48,224 nucleotides of DNA from Flavobacterium sp. (GTDB lineage: Bacteria > Bacteroidota > Bacteroidia > Flavobacteriales > Flavobacteriaceae): positions 1 to 48,224 of the forward strand of contig NZ_SEBR01000024.1 in NCBI RefSeq assembly GCF_004295795.1, given 5' to 3'. Both the position numbers and the translations under genes were made by a program. Under the pieces are notes generated by a model. It was not told where the DNA came from. It saw nothing but the letters and a program-made list of their open reading frames with translations, and did no database searches. This document shows positions 25,495 to 33,729 of this stretch, piece after piece. The first letter of the stretch is position 1. Every line of letters starts with the position of its first letter.

Positions 25495-26468
25495 TTCCCG
25501 GCCAAAGCCAGTTCGATAGCATTGGTAAACAACTCTTCCAAAGAAATCCCGGCGGCGCGAGCCTGTTGCGGAATCAAGCTTTCAGTAGTCAAACCCGGAA
25601 TCGTGTTCATTTCAAGCATATGAGGTTCGCCGTCGACGATAATGAATTCGGAACGCGAAAAACCTTTCATCTTCAAGACTTCATAAGCTCTTTTGGCCGT
25701 CTGGCGGACTTTTTGCGCGAGTTCATCCGAAATTCGAGCCGGCGTGATTTCCTGTGATTTTCCGAGATATTTGGCCTCGTAATCGAAAAAGTCGTTCTCG
25801 GACACGATTTCGGTGATCGGCAAAACGATGATTTCGCCCTGATAATCGATCACTCCAACCGAAACTTCAGTGCCGTCGAGGAAACTTTCTACGATGATCT
25901 CGTTGTCTTCCTTGTAAGCGATTTCAATGGCGATGGGCAATTCGGCTTCGGTCTTGACTTTCGAGATTCCGAAACTCGAACCGGATTTGTTCGGTTTCAC
26001 GAAACATGGAAGTCCGACCTTATTCACGATTTCGAACGTCTCGAAATGATCGCCTTTGTTCAGGTAAAACGAAGTCGCGGTCTTGATTCCGTAAGGTTTC
26101 AGCACTGATAGAAGATCGCGTTTGTTGAATGTCAAGGCCGCTTGGTAGTAATCGCAGGAATTCTGCGGAATTCCCAAAAGCTCGAAATAGGCCTGGAGCA
26201 ATCCGTCTTCACCCGGAGTGCCGTGAATGGCGTTGAAAACCGCGTCGAACTTGACTTTTTCGCCGTTTACGACAACCGAGAAATCGTTTCGGTCGATCGG
26301 GAATTCCTGATTGTTTTCATCCACATAAACCCATTTTTCCCTGAAAATATGGATGCGATACCCGACGTAGCGCGTTTTGTCCAAATAGTCGTAAACCACG
26401 TTGCCGCTTTTTAGGGAAATTTCAAATTCACTCGAATAACCGCCCATCACAATGGCAATTTTTTTCAT
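25491..26468 (-). CDS. ddl: D-alanine--D-alanine ligase
   Basis: Protein of 325 residues. ATP-grasp landmarks: VMGGYSSEFEISLKSG, FNAIHGTPGEDGLLQAYFELLG, VGLPCFVKPNKSGSSFGISKV, IIVESFLDGTEVSVGV and EMNTIPGLTTESLIPQQA. It joins two D-alanines for peptidoglycan precursor synthesis. The start at 26468 (MKKIAIVMGGYSSE) is fixed by the N-terminal domain. The neighbour on the other side is a PASTA-domain protein, consistent with a cell-wall locus. Confidence 0.97.
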   Translation of the reverse strand: MKKIAIVMGGYSSEFEISLKSGNVVYDYLDKTRYVGYRIHIFREKWVYVDENNQEFPIDRNDFSVVVNGEKVKFDAVFNAIHGTPGEDGLLQAYFELLGIPQNSCDYYQAALTFNKRDLLSVLKPYGIKTATSFYLNKGDHFETFEIVNKVGLPCFVKPNKSGSSFGISKVKTEAELPIAIEIAYKEDNEIIVESFLDGTEVSVGVIDYQGEIIVLPITEIVSENDFFDYEAKYLGKSQEITPARISDELAQKVRQTAKRAYEVLKMKGFSRSEFIIVDGEPHMLEMNTIPGLTTESLIPQQARAAGISLEELFTNAIELALAGK

Positions 26469-26530
26469 CTGTATTCGTTTTAGGTTCAAAGTTGGTGTCG
26501 GATTTCCGGATAAACCCAGATGCACGGCCA

Positions 26531-26566
26531 ACTCAGGCACTTCGCACTCCGCACTCCGGCACTCAC
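26531..26566. repeat. CACTCAGG-type repeat, locus 1
   Basis: Degenerate copies of ACTCAGGCAC / GCACTCCG between ddl and the PASTA gene. Clearer copies occur at 34017-34047 and 44295-44330. Confidence 0.5.
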
Positions 26567-26603
26567 CCCAAAATTAACCTTTTTTTCCATTGGTCTCATT
26601 TCA

Positions 26604-26611
26604 TATCTTTG
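26604..26611 (+). promoter_or_regulatory. -7 element of the PASTA-rluD operon
   Basis: TATCTTTG, an exact TAnnTTTG, 16 nt before the PASTA start codon. No TTG at the ideal -33 spacing was seen. Confidence 0.55.
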
Positions 26612-26627
26612 CGCAAATCCATTTTTG

Positions 26628-27251
26628 ATGAGTCTTAAACAATACTTGACCAGCCGCGTTTTCGCCTTGCAGATGCTGGCCGCCGTAGTTATCCTTTTCG
26701 TCCTCGGTTATCTGCTCATGCACTGGCTGACTTTTACCACAGATCACGGGAACGAGATCACGGTGCCAGATTTGCGCAAGCTCACCGAAACCCAGGTCGA
26801 GGAAAAACTCGATGCCGTCGATTTGGATTACGTCGTTTTGGACAGCGTCGATTTCGTGAAGGATTATCCGAAACACAGTGTCGTTACGCAAGATCCGGCT
26901 CCGGGCATGAAAGTCAAGGAAGACCGAAAGATTTATGTGAAGATCAATTCGTCCGGATTCACGTCAATCAAAATGCCAGATCTTATCGAGAAGACTTACA
27001 GACAAGCCATTCCGACCCTTTTGGCGCTCGGTTTGGTCGAAGGAAAAATCACCTACAAGCCCTATCTGGGGAAAGACATGGTTCTCGAAATGCGCTACAA
27101 TGGCAAGAAAATCAAGCCCGGCGACAAGATTTGGAAGTCGTCCAAGATCGATTTGGTACTCGGAGACGGAAAAGTAGGTTTTGAAGAACAGGAAGACGAG
27201 CAAGACAGCACGTCCTCAAAATCGTCGGCAACACCGAAAACAGATGAGTAA
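26628..27251 (+). CDS. Membrane-anchored PASTA domain protein
   Basis: Protein of 207 residues. One membrane helix (about residues 12-34, ALQMLAAVVILFVLGYLLM) is followed by two PASTA repeats: EITVPDLRKLTETQVEEKL to KIYVKINSSG, and IKMPDLIEKTYRQAIPTLL to KIDLVLGDG. The tail is acidic and flexible. PASTA domains bind peptidoglycan or contact wall enzymes. There is no kinase domain, unlike the Gram-positive PASTA kinases. It sits between ddl and rluD and overlaps rluD by 8 nt. Confidence 0.9.
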   Translation: MSLKQYLTSRVFALQMLAAVVILFVLGYLLMHWLTFTTDHGNEITVPDLRKLTETQVEEKLDAVDLDYVVLDSVDFVKDYPKHSVVTQDPAPGMKVKEDRKIYVKINSSGFTSIKMPDLIEKTYRQAIPTLLALGLVEGKITYKPYLGKDMVLEMRYNGKKIKPGDKIWKSSKIDLVLGDGKVGFEEQEDEQDSTSSKSSATPKTDE

Positions 27252-28302
27252 CCAAGATTTCGACCTCGAAGGCCAGGAGGAAAGCCAGGAACTTTTTGAA
27301 CATTTCAGATTCGATGTCCCAAAAGGACAAGCTTTGGTGCGAATCGACAAATATCTCACCGGACTCATTCCGAACGCTACGCGAAACAAAGTCCAGAATG
27401 CGGCTGACAACGGCGACATTTACGTAAACGACGTTCCGACAAGATCGAACTATCGCGTAAAACCCGGCGATGTGTTGCGCGTTTTGCTCTCGCATCCGCC
27501 TTTCGAAAACAGGATCGATCCCGAAAATATTCCGCTCGATATCGTTTATGAAGACGATTCTCTGATCGTATTGAACAAGCCCGCCGGACTTGTCGTGCAT
27601 CCCGGACACGGCAACTACACCGGAACTTTGGTCAATGCTTTGGTCTACCATTTCCAGCATTTGCCGATGAATTCGAGCAATCGTCCGGGTTTGGTCCATC
27701 GAATAGACAAAGATACATCCGGACTTTTGGTCGTGGCCAAAACCGATACCGCACTCGCCAATCTCGCGGCCCAATTCGAGTTCAAGACTTCCGAGCGCGA
27801 ATATGTGGCTTTGGTTTGGGGAAATGTGAAAGAAGATTCGGGCACGATCGAAGGAAACATTTCACGCCACACGCGCGATCGCATGCAAATGGCGGTTTTT
27901 GAAGGCGAAGACATCGGGAAACCGGCCGTCACGCATTACAAAGTGCTCGAGCGTCTGGGTTACGTGACTTTGGTTTCTTGCCGACTCGAAACCGGCCGCA
28001 CGCACCAGATTCGCGTGCACATGAAATACATCGGGCACACGCTTTTCAACGACGAACGATACGGCGGCTCGCAAATCCTCAAGGGAACGACTTTCACCAA
28101 ATACAAACAATTCGTCGATAACTGCTTTAAGGTTTGTCCGCGTCAGGCGTTGCATGCCAAGACTTTGGGTTTCAAACATCCGGTAACGGGCGAATGGATG
28201 CGTTTCGATACGGAATTGCCGGCCGACATGAAAGCCTTAATCGAGAAATGGCGCACTTATTCTTCTGCTGCGAAGGTCGATTTTGAGGACGAGGAAGACT
28301 GA
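27244..28302 (+). CDS. rluD: RluA family pseudouridine synthase (RluD-like)
   Basis: Protein of 352 residues. An S4 RNA-binding domain (VRIDKYLTGLIPNATRNKVQNAA) precedes the catalytic domain with GLVHRIDKDTSGLLVVAKT, where the Asp after HRI is the nucleophile, and GRTHQIRVHMKYIGH. It isomerises uridines in large-subunit rRNA or similar RNA; the RluD assignment rests on length and gene context. The ATG at 27244 overlaps the PASTA gene. Confidence 0.92.
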   Translation: MSNQDFDLEGQEESQELFEHFRFDVPKGQALVRIDKYLTGLIPNATRNKVQNAADNGDIYVNDVPTRSNYRVKPGDVLRVLLSHPPFENRIDPENIPLDIVYEDDSLIVLNKPAGLVVHPGHGNYTGTLVNALVYHFQHLPMNSSNRPGLVHRIDKDTSGLLVVAKTDTALANLAAQFEFKTSEREYVALVWGNVKEDSGTIEGNISRHTRDRMQMAVFEGEDIGKPAVTHYKVLERLGYVTLVSCRLETGRTHQIRVHMKYIGHTLFNDERYGGSQILKGTTFTKYKQFVDNCFKVCPRQALHAKTLGFKHPVTGEWMRFDTELPADMKALIEKWRTYSSAAKVDFEDEED

Positions 28303-28323
28303 TCTTACATTTTAGTTTTTTTG

Positions 28324-28380
28324 AACCATTAAGACCATTAAGACCATTAAGACCATTAAGACCATTAGGAACATTAAGGT
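28324..28380. repeat. ACCATTAAG decamer repeat
   Basis: Five or six head-to-tail ACCATTAAGA units, the last one degenerate, starting 22 nt after the rluD stop. Confidence 0.85.
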
Positions 28381-28445
28381 CTTTATTTCTTATGGCTTCC
28401 GCGGATGAGCTGCCAATTCAGTACATACGGAACTCCGCAAAACAA

Positions 28446-28500
28446 ATTCGTGCATTCGTGGCCAAAACCATATGAAAATTTTGGCCACGAATGCACGAAT
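28446..28500. repeat. Perfect 22-bp inverted repeat
   Basis: 28446-28467 is exactly complementary to 28479-28500 with an 11-nt loop. The arm contains ATTCGTGCATTCGTGGCC, the same words as the 7.9 kb inverted repeat and the 19.6-20.8 kb array. There is no T-run after it, so it is not a standard terminator. Together with the decamer repeat it accounts for most of the 385-nt gap between rluD and the next gene. Confidence 0.9.
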
Positions 28501-28687
28501 CGATTACGGGCAAAATCTTTTGAATCTGGAACGCGAGCAATGAGAAATCGCAATTCGTGAAATACGATTGACGAAAATAGACATCCGGGTCGGTGAAGAT
28601 CCGTGAAATCGTTGGCCAAAAATCAGAAGCAAGGAATATCGGGACGAAAAACCTGCAACCGTATTATCTTTACGGAAAACATCGGCC

Positions 28688-29392
28688 ATGAAATACTTGT
28701 TGTTGCTAACGCTTTTCGCATCATTCGCGGCAAAATCCCAAAAAGTTGTGTTTCTAGAAAAAGCCGACACCATCCAAAAACCAGAATACCAAATCTTCAT
28801 CTACATAGACGACAAGACCGATTTAGCGGACGTGGTTTACGTTGGAAAAATCAAAGCGACCGGCGAACTCAAAGACGTTTCGGGCCTGTTCAACAGCATC
28901 AAGGCGAGTGCCCAAAAAGTAGGAGCGACGGCTTTCAAATTCGAGAGTTTCCAAAAAACAGATGCCGAAAATGGCGAACTCGTGTTGTCGGTTTATTTTG
29001 TCGAAGGCGATTTTTTCGACCGGAATTTCCTGAATATTCCGGCCAACAGGATTTTCATCTTCGGAAGTCCGGACTTGTCTGATAACAAATCGCAGGGCTA
29101 CAAACTCGACGGCAAAAAGTACGAGATCGAAAGCGGCAAATTCCAGCAATTCGACATTCCCGAAAATAAGGAAATCAAGATCGTAAAAGGCGGAATCACG
29201 GGAATGGCGGTTTGGGTCAAGCGAAATGCGTCGGGTTATTCCTCGTTTTTCGGATTCTCGGGAATTGGCGTGAACCAAGTTGGAATTACTGCGGGCGGTG
29301 GCGGCGGAATCAGCATCAACACCGGCACGATCCATCGGATTGAACCGAATCTAGCCTTGGCTTTGCTTCGGATTTATACCGAGAAAAAATAA
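28688..29392 (+). CDS. Hypothetical secreted protein
   Basis: Protein of 234 residues beginning with a signal peptide (MKYLLLLTLFASFAAKSQ). The central part (GEYVL-like strands, ANRIFIFGSPDLSDN) is beta-rich, and the C-terminus has a glycine-rich segment ITAGGGGGISINTG. No family recognised and no catalytic motif visible. TATCTTTA at 28665-28672 is a possible -7 element. It stands alone between two repeat regions. Confidence 0.75.
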   Translation: MKYLLLLTLFASFAAKSQKVVFLEKADTIQKPEYQIFIYIDDKTDLADVVYVGKIKATGELKDVSGLFNSIKASAQKVGATAFKFESFQKTDAENGELVLSVYFVEGDFFDRNFLNIPANRIFIFGSPDLSDNKSQGYKLDGKKYEIESGKFQQFDIPENKEIKIVKGGITGMAVWVKRNASGYSSFFGFSGIGVNQVGITAGGGGGISINTGTIHRIEPNLALALLRIYTEKK

Positions 29393-29495
29393 CGTTTCCA
29401 CCTATTTTTCACTTCAAAGGAAATGCTTGCGGTTGGAAAGTCCGCGGCAAGTCGTTATTATTTTTTGTCCGCCGATTTTAAGGATGAATCTTTTT

Positions 29496-29945
29496 AACCG
29501 CGAATTGGCGAATTATTTTCAAATCAGAAGATGAAATTCGCGAATTCGCGGCTGAAAAATAATCTTTGGCGAATGGATTTTTTATCTCCGGATTTTGATG
29601 GGGCAAATCTTTTGAACCGCTAATTAGCGAATTCGTTTTCAAATCAGAAGATGAAATTCGAGAATTCGCGGCTGAAAAGTAATCTTTGGCGAATGGATTT
29701 TTTGTCTGCGGATTTTGATAGGGCAAATCTTTTTAACCGCTAATTGGCGAATTCGTTTTCAAATCAGAAGATGAAATTCGCGAATTCGCAGCTGAAAAAT
29801 AATCTTTGGCGAATGGATTTTTTGTCTGCGGATTTTGATAGGGCAAATCTTTTTTACCGCTAATTGGCGAATTCGTTTTCAAATCAGAAGATGAAATTCG
29901 CGAATTCGCGGCTGAAAAGTAATCTTTGGCGAATAGTTTTTTAAG
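29496..29945. repeat. Tandem array of four 120-bp units
   Basis: Units begin at about 29496, 29615, 29735 and 29855. Each has AACCGC(T/G)AATT(G/A)GCGAATT, then TTTTCAAATCAGAAGATGAA, then ATTCGCGAATTCGCGGCTGA and AATCTTTGGCGAATGG. The first and third blocks are complementary and give a hairpin. The core CGCGAATTCGCGG is shared with the 19.6 kb array. The region 29393-30112 has no convincing gene. Confidence 0.9.
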
Positions 29946-30112
29946 CCGCAGAGATTTGCAGACACGAGTTGTCCGATCAAAACGAACTGGACGAAAGCGA
30001 AGTATGGCAAAAAATCCGCGGCAAAAAATCCGTGGAGGAAAAGGAAATTTGTAGCATCCGAAGCAAAACCGAAATTGCCACACTTCGTATCTTAGCCAAA
30101 CAATCCAAACCA

Positions 30113-30871
30113 ATGAAAATCGTCATTTCCCCAGCCAAAACACTCGATTTCGAATCTGAACTTCCATCAAAACGCCACACGCAATCGGCGTTTTTGACCC
30201 AAAGCCGAAAAGTCCACAAGGAGCTCAAGTCCAAAAAACCGAAAGAACTCATGGAATTGATGGACATTTCAGACAAGCTCGCCGATCTGAACTGGCAAAG
30301 GAACAAGGCCTGGAAAACGCCGTTCACAGCCGAAAATGCGCGTCCGGCAATGTATGCTTTTCACGGTGACGTTTACATCGGGCTTGATGCGTACACGATT
30401 CCTGCCGATAAAATAGACGACTTGCAACACAAACTGCGAATCCTGTCGGGACTTTACGGATTGCTCAAACCGCTAGATCTGATCCAACCTTACAGACTCG
30501 AAATGGGCACACAACTTCCTATCGGCGAGGATAAAAACTTGTATGCTTTCTGGAAAGAAACGCTTACCAAAGCGCTGAACAAAGAACTCAAAAAAGGAGA
30601 ACTTTTCGTGAATCTGGCCAGCAACGAATATTTTTCTGCCATCGATACAAAAGCGCTCAAGGTGCCCGTGATAACGCCCGAATTCAAGGATTATAAAAAC
30701 GGGAAACTGTCGATTGTCAGCTTTTTTGCCAAGAAGGCCAGAGGCATGATGGTGCGTTTCATCATCGATACGAATGCCGAAACCGTCGACGATTTGAAGG
30801 GCTTCAATTATGACGGATACTCGTTTGACGCGAATTTGTCTACCGGAAATAGTTTGGTTTTTACCAGATGA
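30113..30871 (+). CDS. yaaA: Peroxide stress protein YaaA (UPF0246)
   Basis: Protein of 252 residues. Family landmarks: MKIVISPAKTLDFE at the start, MYAFHGDVYIGLDA, ILSGLYGLLKPLDLIQPYRLEMGT, VNLASNEYFSAID and FFAKKARGMMVRFII. In Escherichia coli the homologue lowers free iron and limits peroxide damage to DNA. The start at 30113 is set by the conserved MKIVISPAK; a longer frame begins in the repeat array and is rejected. Confidence 0.95.
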   Translation: MKIVISPAKTLDFESELPSKRHTQSAFLTQSRKVHKELKSKKPKELMELMDISDKLADLNWQRNKAWKTPFTAENARPAMYAFHGDVYIGLDAYTIPADKIDDLQHKLRILSGLYGLLKPLDLIQPYRLEMGTQLPIGEDKNLYAFWKETLTKALNKELKKGELFVNLASNEYFSAIDTKALKVPVITPEFKDYKNGKLSIVSFFAKKARGMMVRFIIDTNAETVDDLKGFNYDGYSFDANLSTGNSLVFTR

Positions 30872-30917
30872 TCTAACATTGAGGATAATACGGTATCTTT
30901 CGGGAAACGACTGAAAG

Positions 30918-31469
30918 ATGAAAAGAAGGAATTTCGTACTTACGACGCTTTTGTCGCTTCCTGGATTGGCTTTGGCGAAGTTCTGGGATTTCAAGAAAAG
31001 CGAAAGACCCAAAAAGGGCATTTTGATCAGAGCCAACGAAAGCCGTTTTGACGGAAAACAAAAAACGGTCAAGAACGTAATCGGTCGATGCCTGATTTCC
31101 GCAGCTGATACGGAAGGTGAACTGCTGATTGTCGCGCCTGGAGAAAAAACGTTCGCCTTCAAAGGCGGTCCGCCATTGCACATACACAAGTTTCAGGACG
31201 AAATCTTTTTCGTTTCGAGCGGGGAATTCCTGATTCAGGTTGACAAGGACATCTTCGCGGTAAAAACAGGCGATACGGTTTTTATTCCGAGAGGCGTTCC
31301 TCACACGTTTGCCAATCCGATAGCCAACAATCCCGGAAGTTTGATTTCGATACACCAACCGGCCGGAAAGAACGAAGAGTTTTTCAAATACCTTTGCACT
31401 TACGAAAAAATGCCAGATTATGAGATCGATCCCGATTCGCCTGTCGTGGGCGCTCCGATAAAGTTATAG
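30918..31469 (+). CDS. Exported cupin domain protein
   Basis: Protein of 183 residues. The N-terminus MKRRNFVLTTLLSLPGLALA has a twin arginine followed by a hydrophobic stretch, so Tat export is possible. Cupin motif 1 is PPLHIHKFQDEIFFVSSG (two His and Glu) and motif 2 is GDTVFIPRGVPHTFAN (third His), giving a full metal site. Substrate and enzymatic activity are unknown. It follows yaaA by 46 nt on the same strand. Confidence 0.88.
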   Translation: MKRRNFVLTTLLSLPGLALAKFWDFKKSERPKKGILIRANESRFDGKQKTVKNVIGRCLISAADTEGELLIVAPGEKTFAFKGGPPLHIHKFQDEIFFVSSGEFLIQVDKDIFAVKTGDTVFIPRGVPHTFANPIANNPGSLISIHQPAGKNEEFFKYLCTYEKMPDYEIDPDSPVVGAPIKL

Positions 31470-31600
31470 GTTTTAAAATCCAAAATCCAAAACTGCAGCT
31501 CAAAATTCGACAATTGGAATCGAAGCCAAAAACTAAAACCCCAAACACCAAAAAGCGTTCAAAGCCAATTGGAATTTGGGATTTGGAAAATGGAATTTCA
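31470..31600. repeat. AATCCAAA / TTTGGAATTT inverted simple repeats
   Basis: AAAATCCAAAATCCAAAA just after the cupin stop is complementary to GGAATTTGGGATTTGG near 31571-31586. Similar words (AAATTCCAAATCC) follow the Nudix stop at about 19480. Confidence 0.55.
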
Positions 31601-31626
31601 AAAAAAAACCGCCATTGCTGACGGTT
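31601..31626 (-). terminator. Intrinsic terminator of the small coiled protein gene
   Basis: AACCG (31607-31611) pairs with CGGTT (31622-31626), extended by CA/TG inside; on the minus strand a T-run follows. It begins 7 nt past the stop. Confidence 0.7.
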
Positions 31627-31632
31627 CTTTCT

Positions 31633-31986
31633 CTATTTTAACTCGAGCTCGAGTTCTTCGATGTCTCTTAAGCTTTCGGTCGTGATCTTTCGCTGGTTTC
31701 GCGAGAGTTCGTAAAGCGCGTCCACACCTTTTTGGGCGTTTCGATCGACTTTTGAGATCTTTTGGGTGAACACATCCAATTTGCTCGCATCTGCCGAATC
31801 GAGTTTCGGTTTGAGCTGATTCACGAATTCCATAAACTCCGGAACTACGTTGCTGTTTTGGTCGTATTCCGACTTCAGGTCTTCGAACGATTCGTTGATC
31901 TCTTTGCTGAGGTCGTTCGAATAATACTCACTCATCCTGCGGACCTCGCGGATAATTTTCTTGATATTGTTTCCGAATAGTCCCAT
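31633..31986 (-). CDS. Small hypothetical, largely helical protein
   Basis: Protein of 117 residues, almost entirely charged helix (NNIKKIIREVRRMSEYY, SFEDLKSEYDQNS, ESLRDIEELELELK), likely a coiled coil or helical bundle. No signal peptide. The start at 31986 (MGLFGNN) follows a perfect -7 element by 32 nt. No family recognised and no function proposed. Confidence 0.75.
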   Translation of the reverse strand: MGLFGNNIKKIIREVRRMSEYYSNDLSKEINESFEDLKSEYDQNSNVVPEFMEFVNQLKPKLDSADASKLDVFTQKISKVDRNAQKGVDALYELSRNQRKITTESLRDIEELELELK

Positions 31987-32018
31987 TTGTTGGTTGTTTT
32001 TTTGTCTTGGAGGAATCT

Positions 32019-32026
32019 CAAATATA
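32019..32026 (-). promoter_or_regulatory. -7 element of the small coiled protein gene
   Basis: Minus strand TATATTTG, an exact TAnnTTTG, 32 nt before the start codon; no -33 TTG at ideal distance. Confidence 0.55.
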
Positions 32027-32087
32027 GGCAAAAATTAAAGCCGGAATAACTTTTTGGTCATTATTTTTTAACATCGGAGGCTGAAAA

Positions 32088-33683
32088 TCAATGCATTGCC
32101 TCTGACATATCGACTTTGTTCTTGCTCTTTTTCACCAGCAAAATTACGGGAATACAGCACAAAAACAACAGTCCGAGGTAAAGAAAAATATCCATGTAAG
32201 ACATGACTGTCGCCTGTTTCATGACCGCGCCTTCCAAGGCCTGATACGCTTTTTGAAGCGACTCGTTGAAAGAGAAACCTTTAGCCTCAAAACCTTGCTG
32301 TATTTGGGAAACGCGAGTAGCGACGCTCGGTCTCGAAGGATCGAGATTGGCCACAAGGTCGACTCTGTGCGATTGCGTGAATCTCGTGATGAAAGTCGTG
32401 ATGATCGCGATTCCGAAAGAGCCGCCAAGCTGACGCATCATTCCGGTGAAAGCAGCGCCTTCCCCGATATGTTTTCCCTTCAAGGTCGAAAGCGACATGG
32501 TGGTAATCGGTACGAAAAGCAGTCCAAGTCCGATTCCGCGCATGATCAACGGCCAAAAGAAGTGTTCGGCTCCCGTGTCAGGCGTCATGACGTTGTACAT
32601 CCAGAAGGTGAAAAGGAAGAAAACCCCGAATCCGATGGCGACCAATCGTGTTTGCGGCACGCCGTTCTGGATCATTTTTCCGATGATAGGCATCATGAAT
32701 GCGGTCGTAAGCGAGCCCGGAATCAGCAATAACCCGGCTTCTGTCGCCGTCCAACCCAAAATCTGTTGTGTGTAGATTGGAATTACCAAAGTCGATCCAT
32801 AAAGCCCGAATCCGAGAATGAAACACATCACGGTTCCGACGCGCAAATTGCTGTCCTTGAGAACGCTGAGGTTCACGATCGGATATTTGTAAGTCAACTC
32901 GCGCCAAATGAAAGCAAGTAATCCCAAAACCGAAACAATGCTCAAGATCACGATCAGCGGCTCGTCGAACCAATCATCCTGTTGTCCGTGTTCGAGCACG
33001 AACTGAAGCGATCCGATAAAAGAAATCAGGAAAACGATGCCCCACCAATCGACTTGGCTCGCCTTGAGTTTTTCGGCATATTTCGGACTTTTCACGAAAG
33101 TAAGCGTGAGGAAAGTCGCGATGATTCCCAGCGGGATGTTGATGTAGAAAATCCACGACCAATCCCAGTTGTCGGTAATCCAACCGCCAAGCGGCGGACC
33201 AAGCGTAGGGCCGACGATCACGCCCATCCCGTAAATCGCCTGCGCCATCCCGCGTTTTGCCAACGGATAAGATTCGGTAATGATCGTTTGTGCCGTCACG
33301 AGAAGCGCACCGCCTCCCATTCCCTGAATGAAGCGGAAGGCGACGAGTTCCCAAATGTTTGTTGCGTTTCCGCAGAGAAATGAGGCTATGGTAAAAATGA
33401 TGATCGAGGCCGCGAAATAGTTGCGACGCCCGAATTGTTGCGAAAGCCAGCTAGTAAGAGGAATCACGATGACGTTCGCGATCGCGTAGGCCGTGATAAC
33501 CCAGGCAACATCGGTCAAGGTCGCGCCAAGTGAACCTCGCATGTGTGTCAAAGCCACGTTCACTATAGTCGTATCGACAATCTCGAGCAAGGCGCACATG
33601 ACAGCCGTAACGGTGATGATCACGCGCCGAAAGCCGTATTCTACGAGGTCGTCGGGATTTTGGGTAATGGTTTGGGCAGACAT
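32088..33683 (-). CDS. DHA2 family multidrug efflux MFS transporter (EmrB-like)
   Basis: Protein of 531 residues with 14 hydrophobic helices. Motifs of drug:H+ antiporters are present: VDTTIVNVALTHMRGSLGAT in helix 1 (the D1-type motif), QFGRRNYF in the first loop, and GMGVIVGPTLGPPLGGWI in helix 5 (motif C). It is the inner-membrane pump of a tripartite system with the adaptor and outer-membrane factor encoded upstream. A 369-nt gap with a hairpin element separates it from the adaptor gene. Confidence 0.93.
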   Translation of the reverse strand: MSAQTITQNPDDLVEYGFRRVIITVTAVMCALLEIVDTTIVNVALTHMRGSLGATLTDVAWVITAYAIANVIVIPLTSWLSQQFGRRNYFAASIIIFTIASFLCGNATNIWELVAFRFIQGMGGGALLVTAQTIITESYPLAKRGMAQAIYGMGVIVGPTLGPPLGGWITDNWDWSWIFYINIPLGIIATFLTLTFVKSPKYAEKLKASQVDWWGIVFLISFIGSLQFVLEHGQQDDWFDEPLIVILSIVSVLGLLAFIWRELTYKYPIVNLSVLKDSNLRVGTVMCFILGFGLYGSTLVIPIYTQQILGWTATEAGLLLIPGSLTTAFMMPIIGKMIQNGVPQTRLVAIGFGVFFLFTFWMYNVMTPDTGAEHFFWPLIMRGIGLGLLFVPITTMSLSTLKGKHIGEGAAFTGMMRQLGGSFGIAIITTFITRFTQSHRVDLVANLDPSRPSVATRVSQIQQGFEAKGFSFNESLQKAYQALEGAVMKQATVMSYMDIFLYLGLLFLCCIPVILLVKKSKNKVDMSEAMH

Positions 33684-33690
33684 TGTGATT

Positions 33691-33729
33691 GGTAATTAAT
33701 AATTATTAATCAATAATTGATAATTGAGC
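33691..33729. repeat. TTAATAATTATTAA-type AT repeat, locus 2
   Basis: TAATTAATAATTATTAATCA and following words between the MFS start and hairpin element copy 2. Confidence 0.6.

Noticed and set aside
29733..30113. Minus-strand open frame encoding repeated 40-residue units over the 120-bp array
   Set aside because: The frame is open only because the repeat period is a multiple of three; outside the repeat it is antisense to the yaaA leader region, and there is no start signal or family match.
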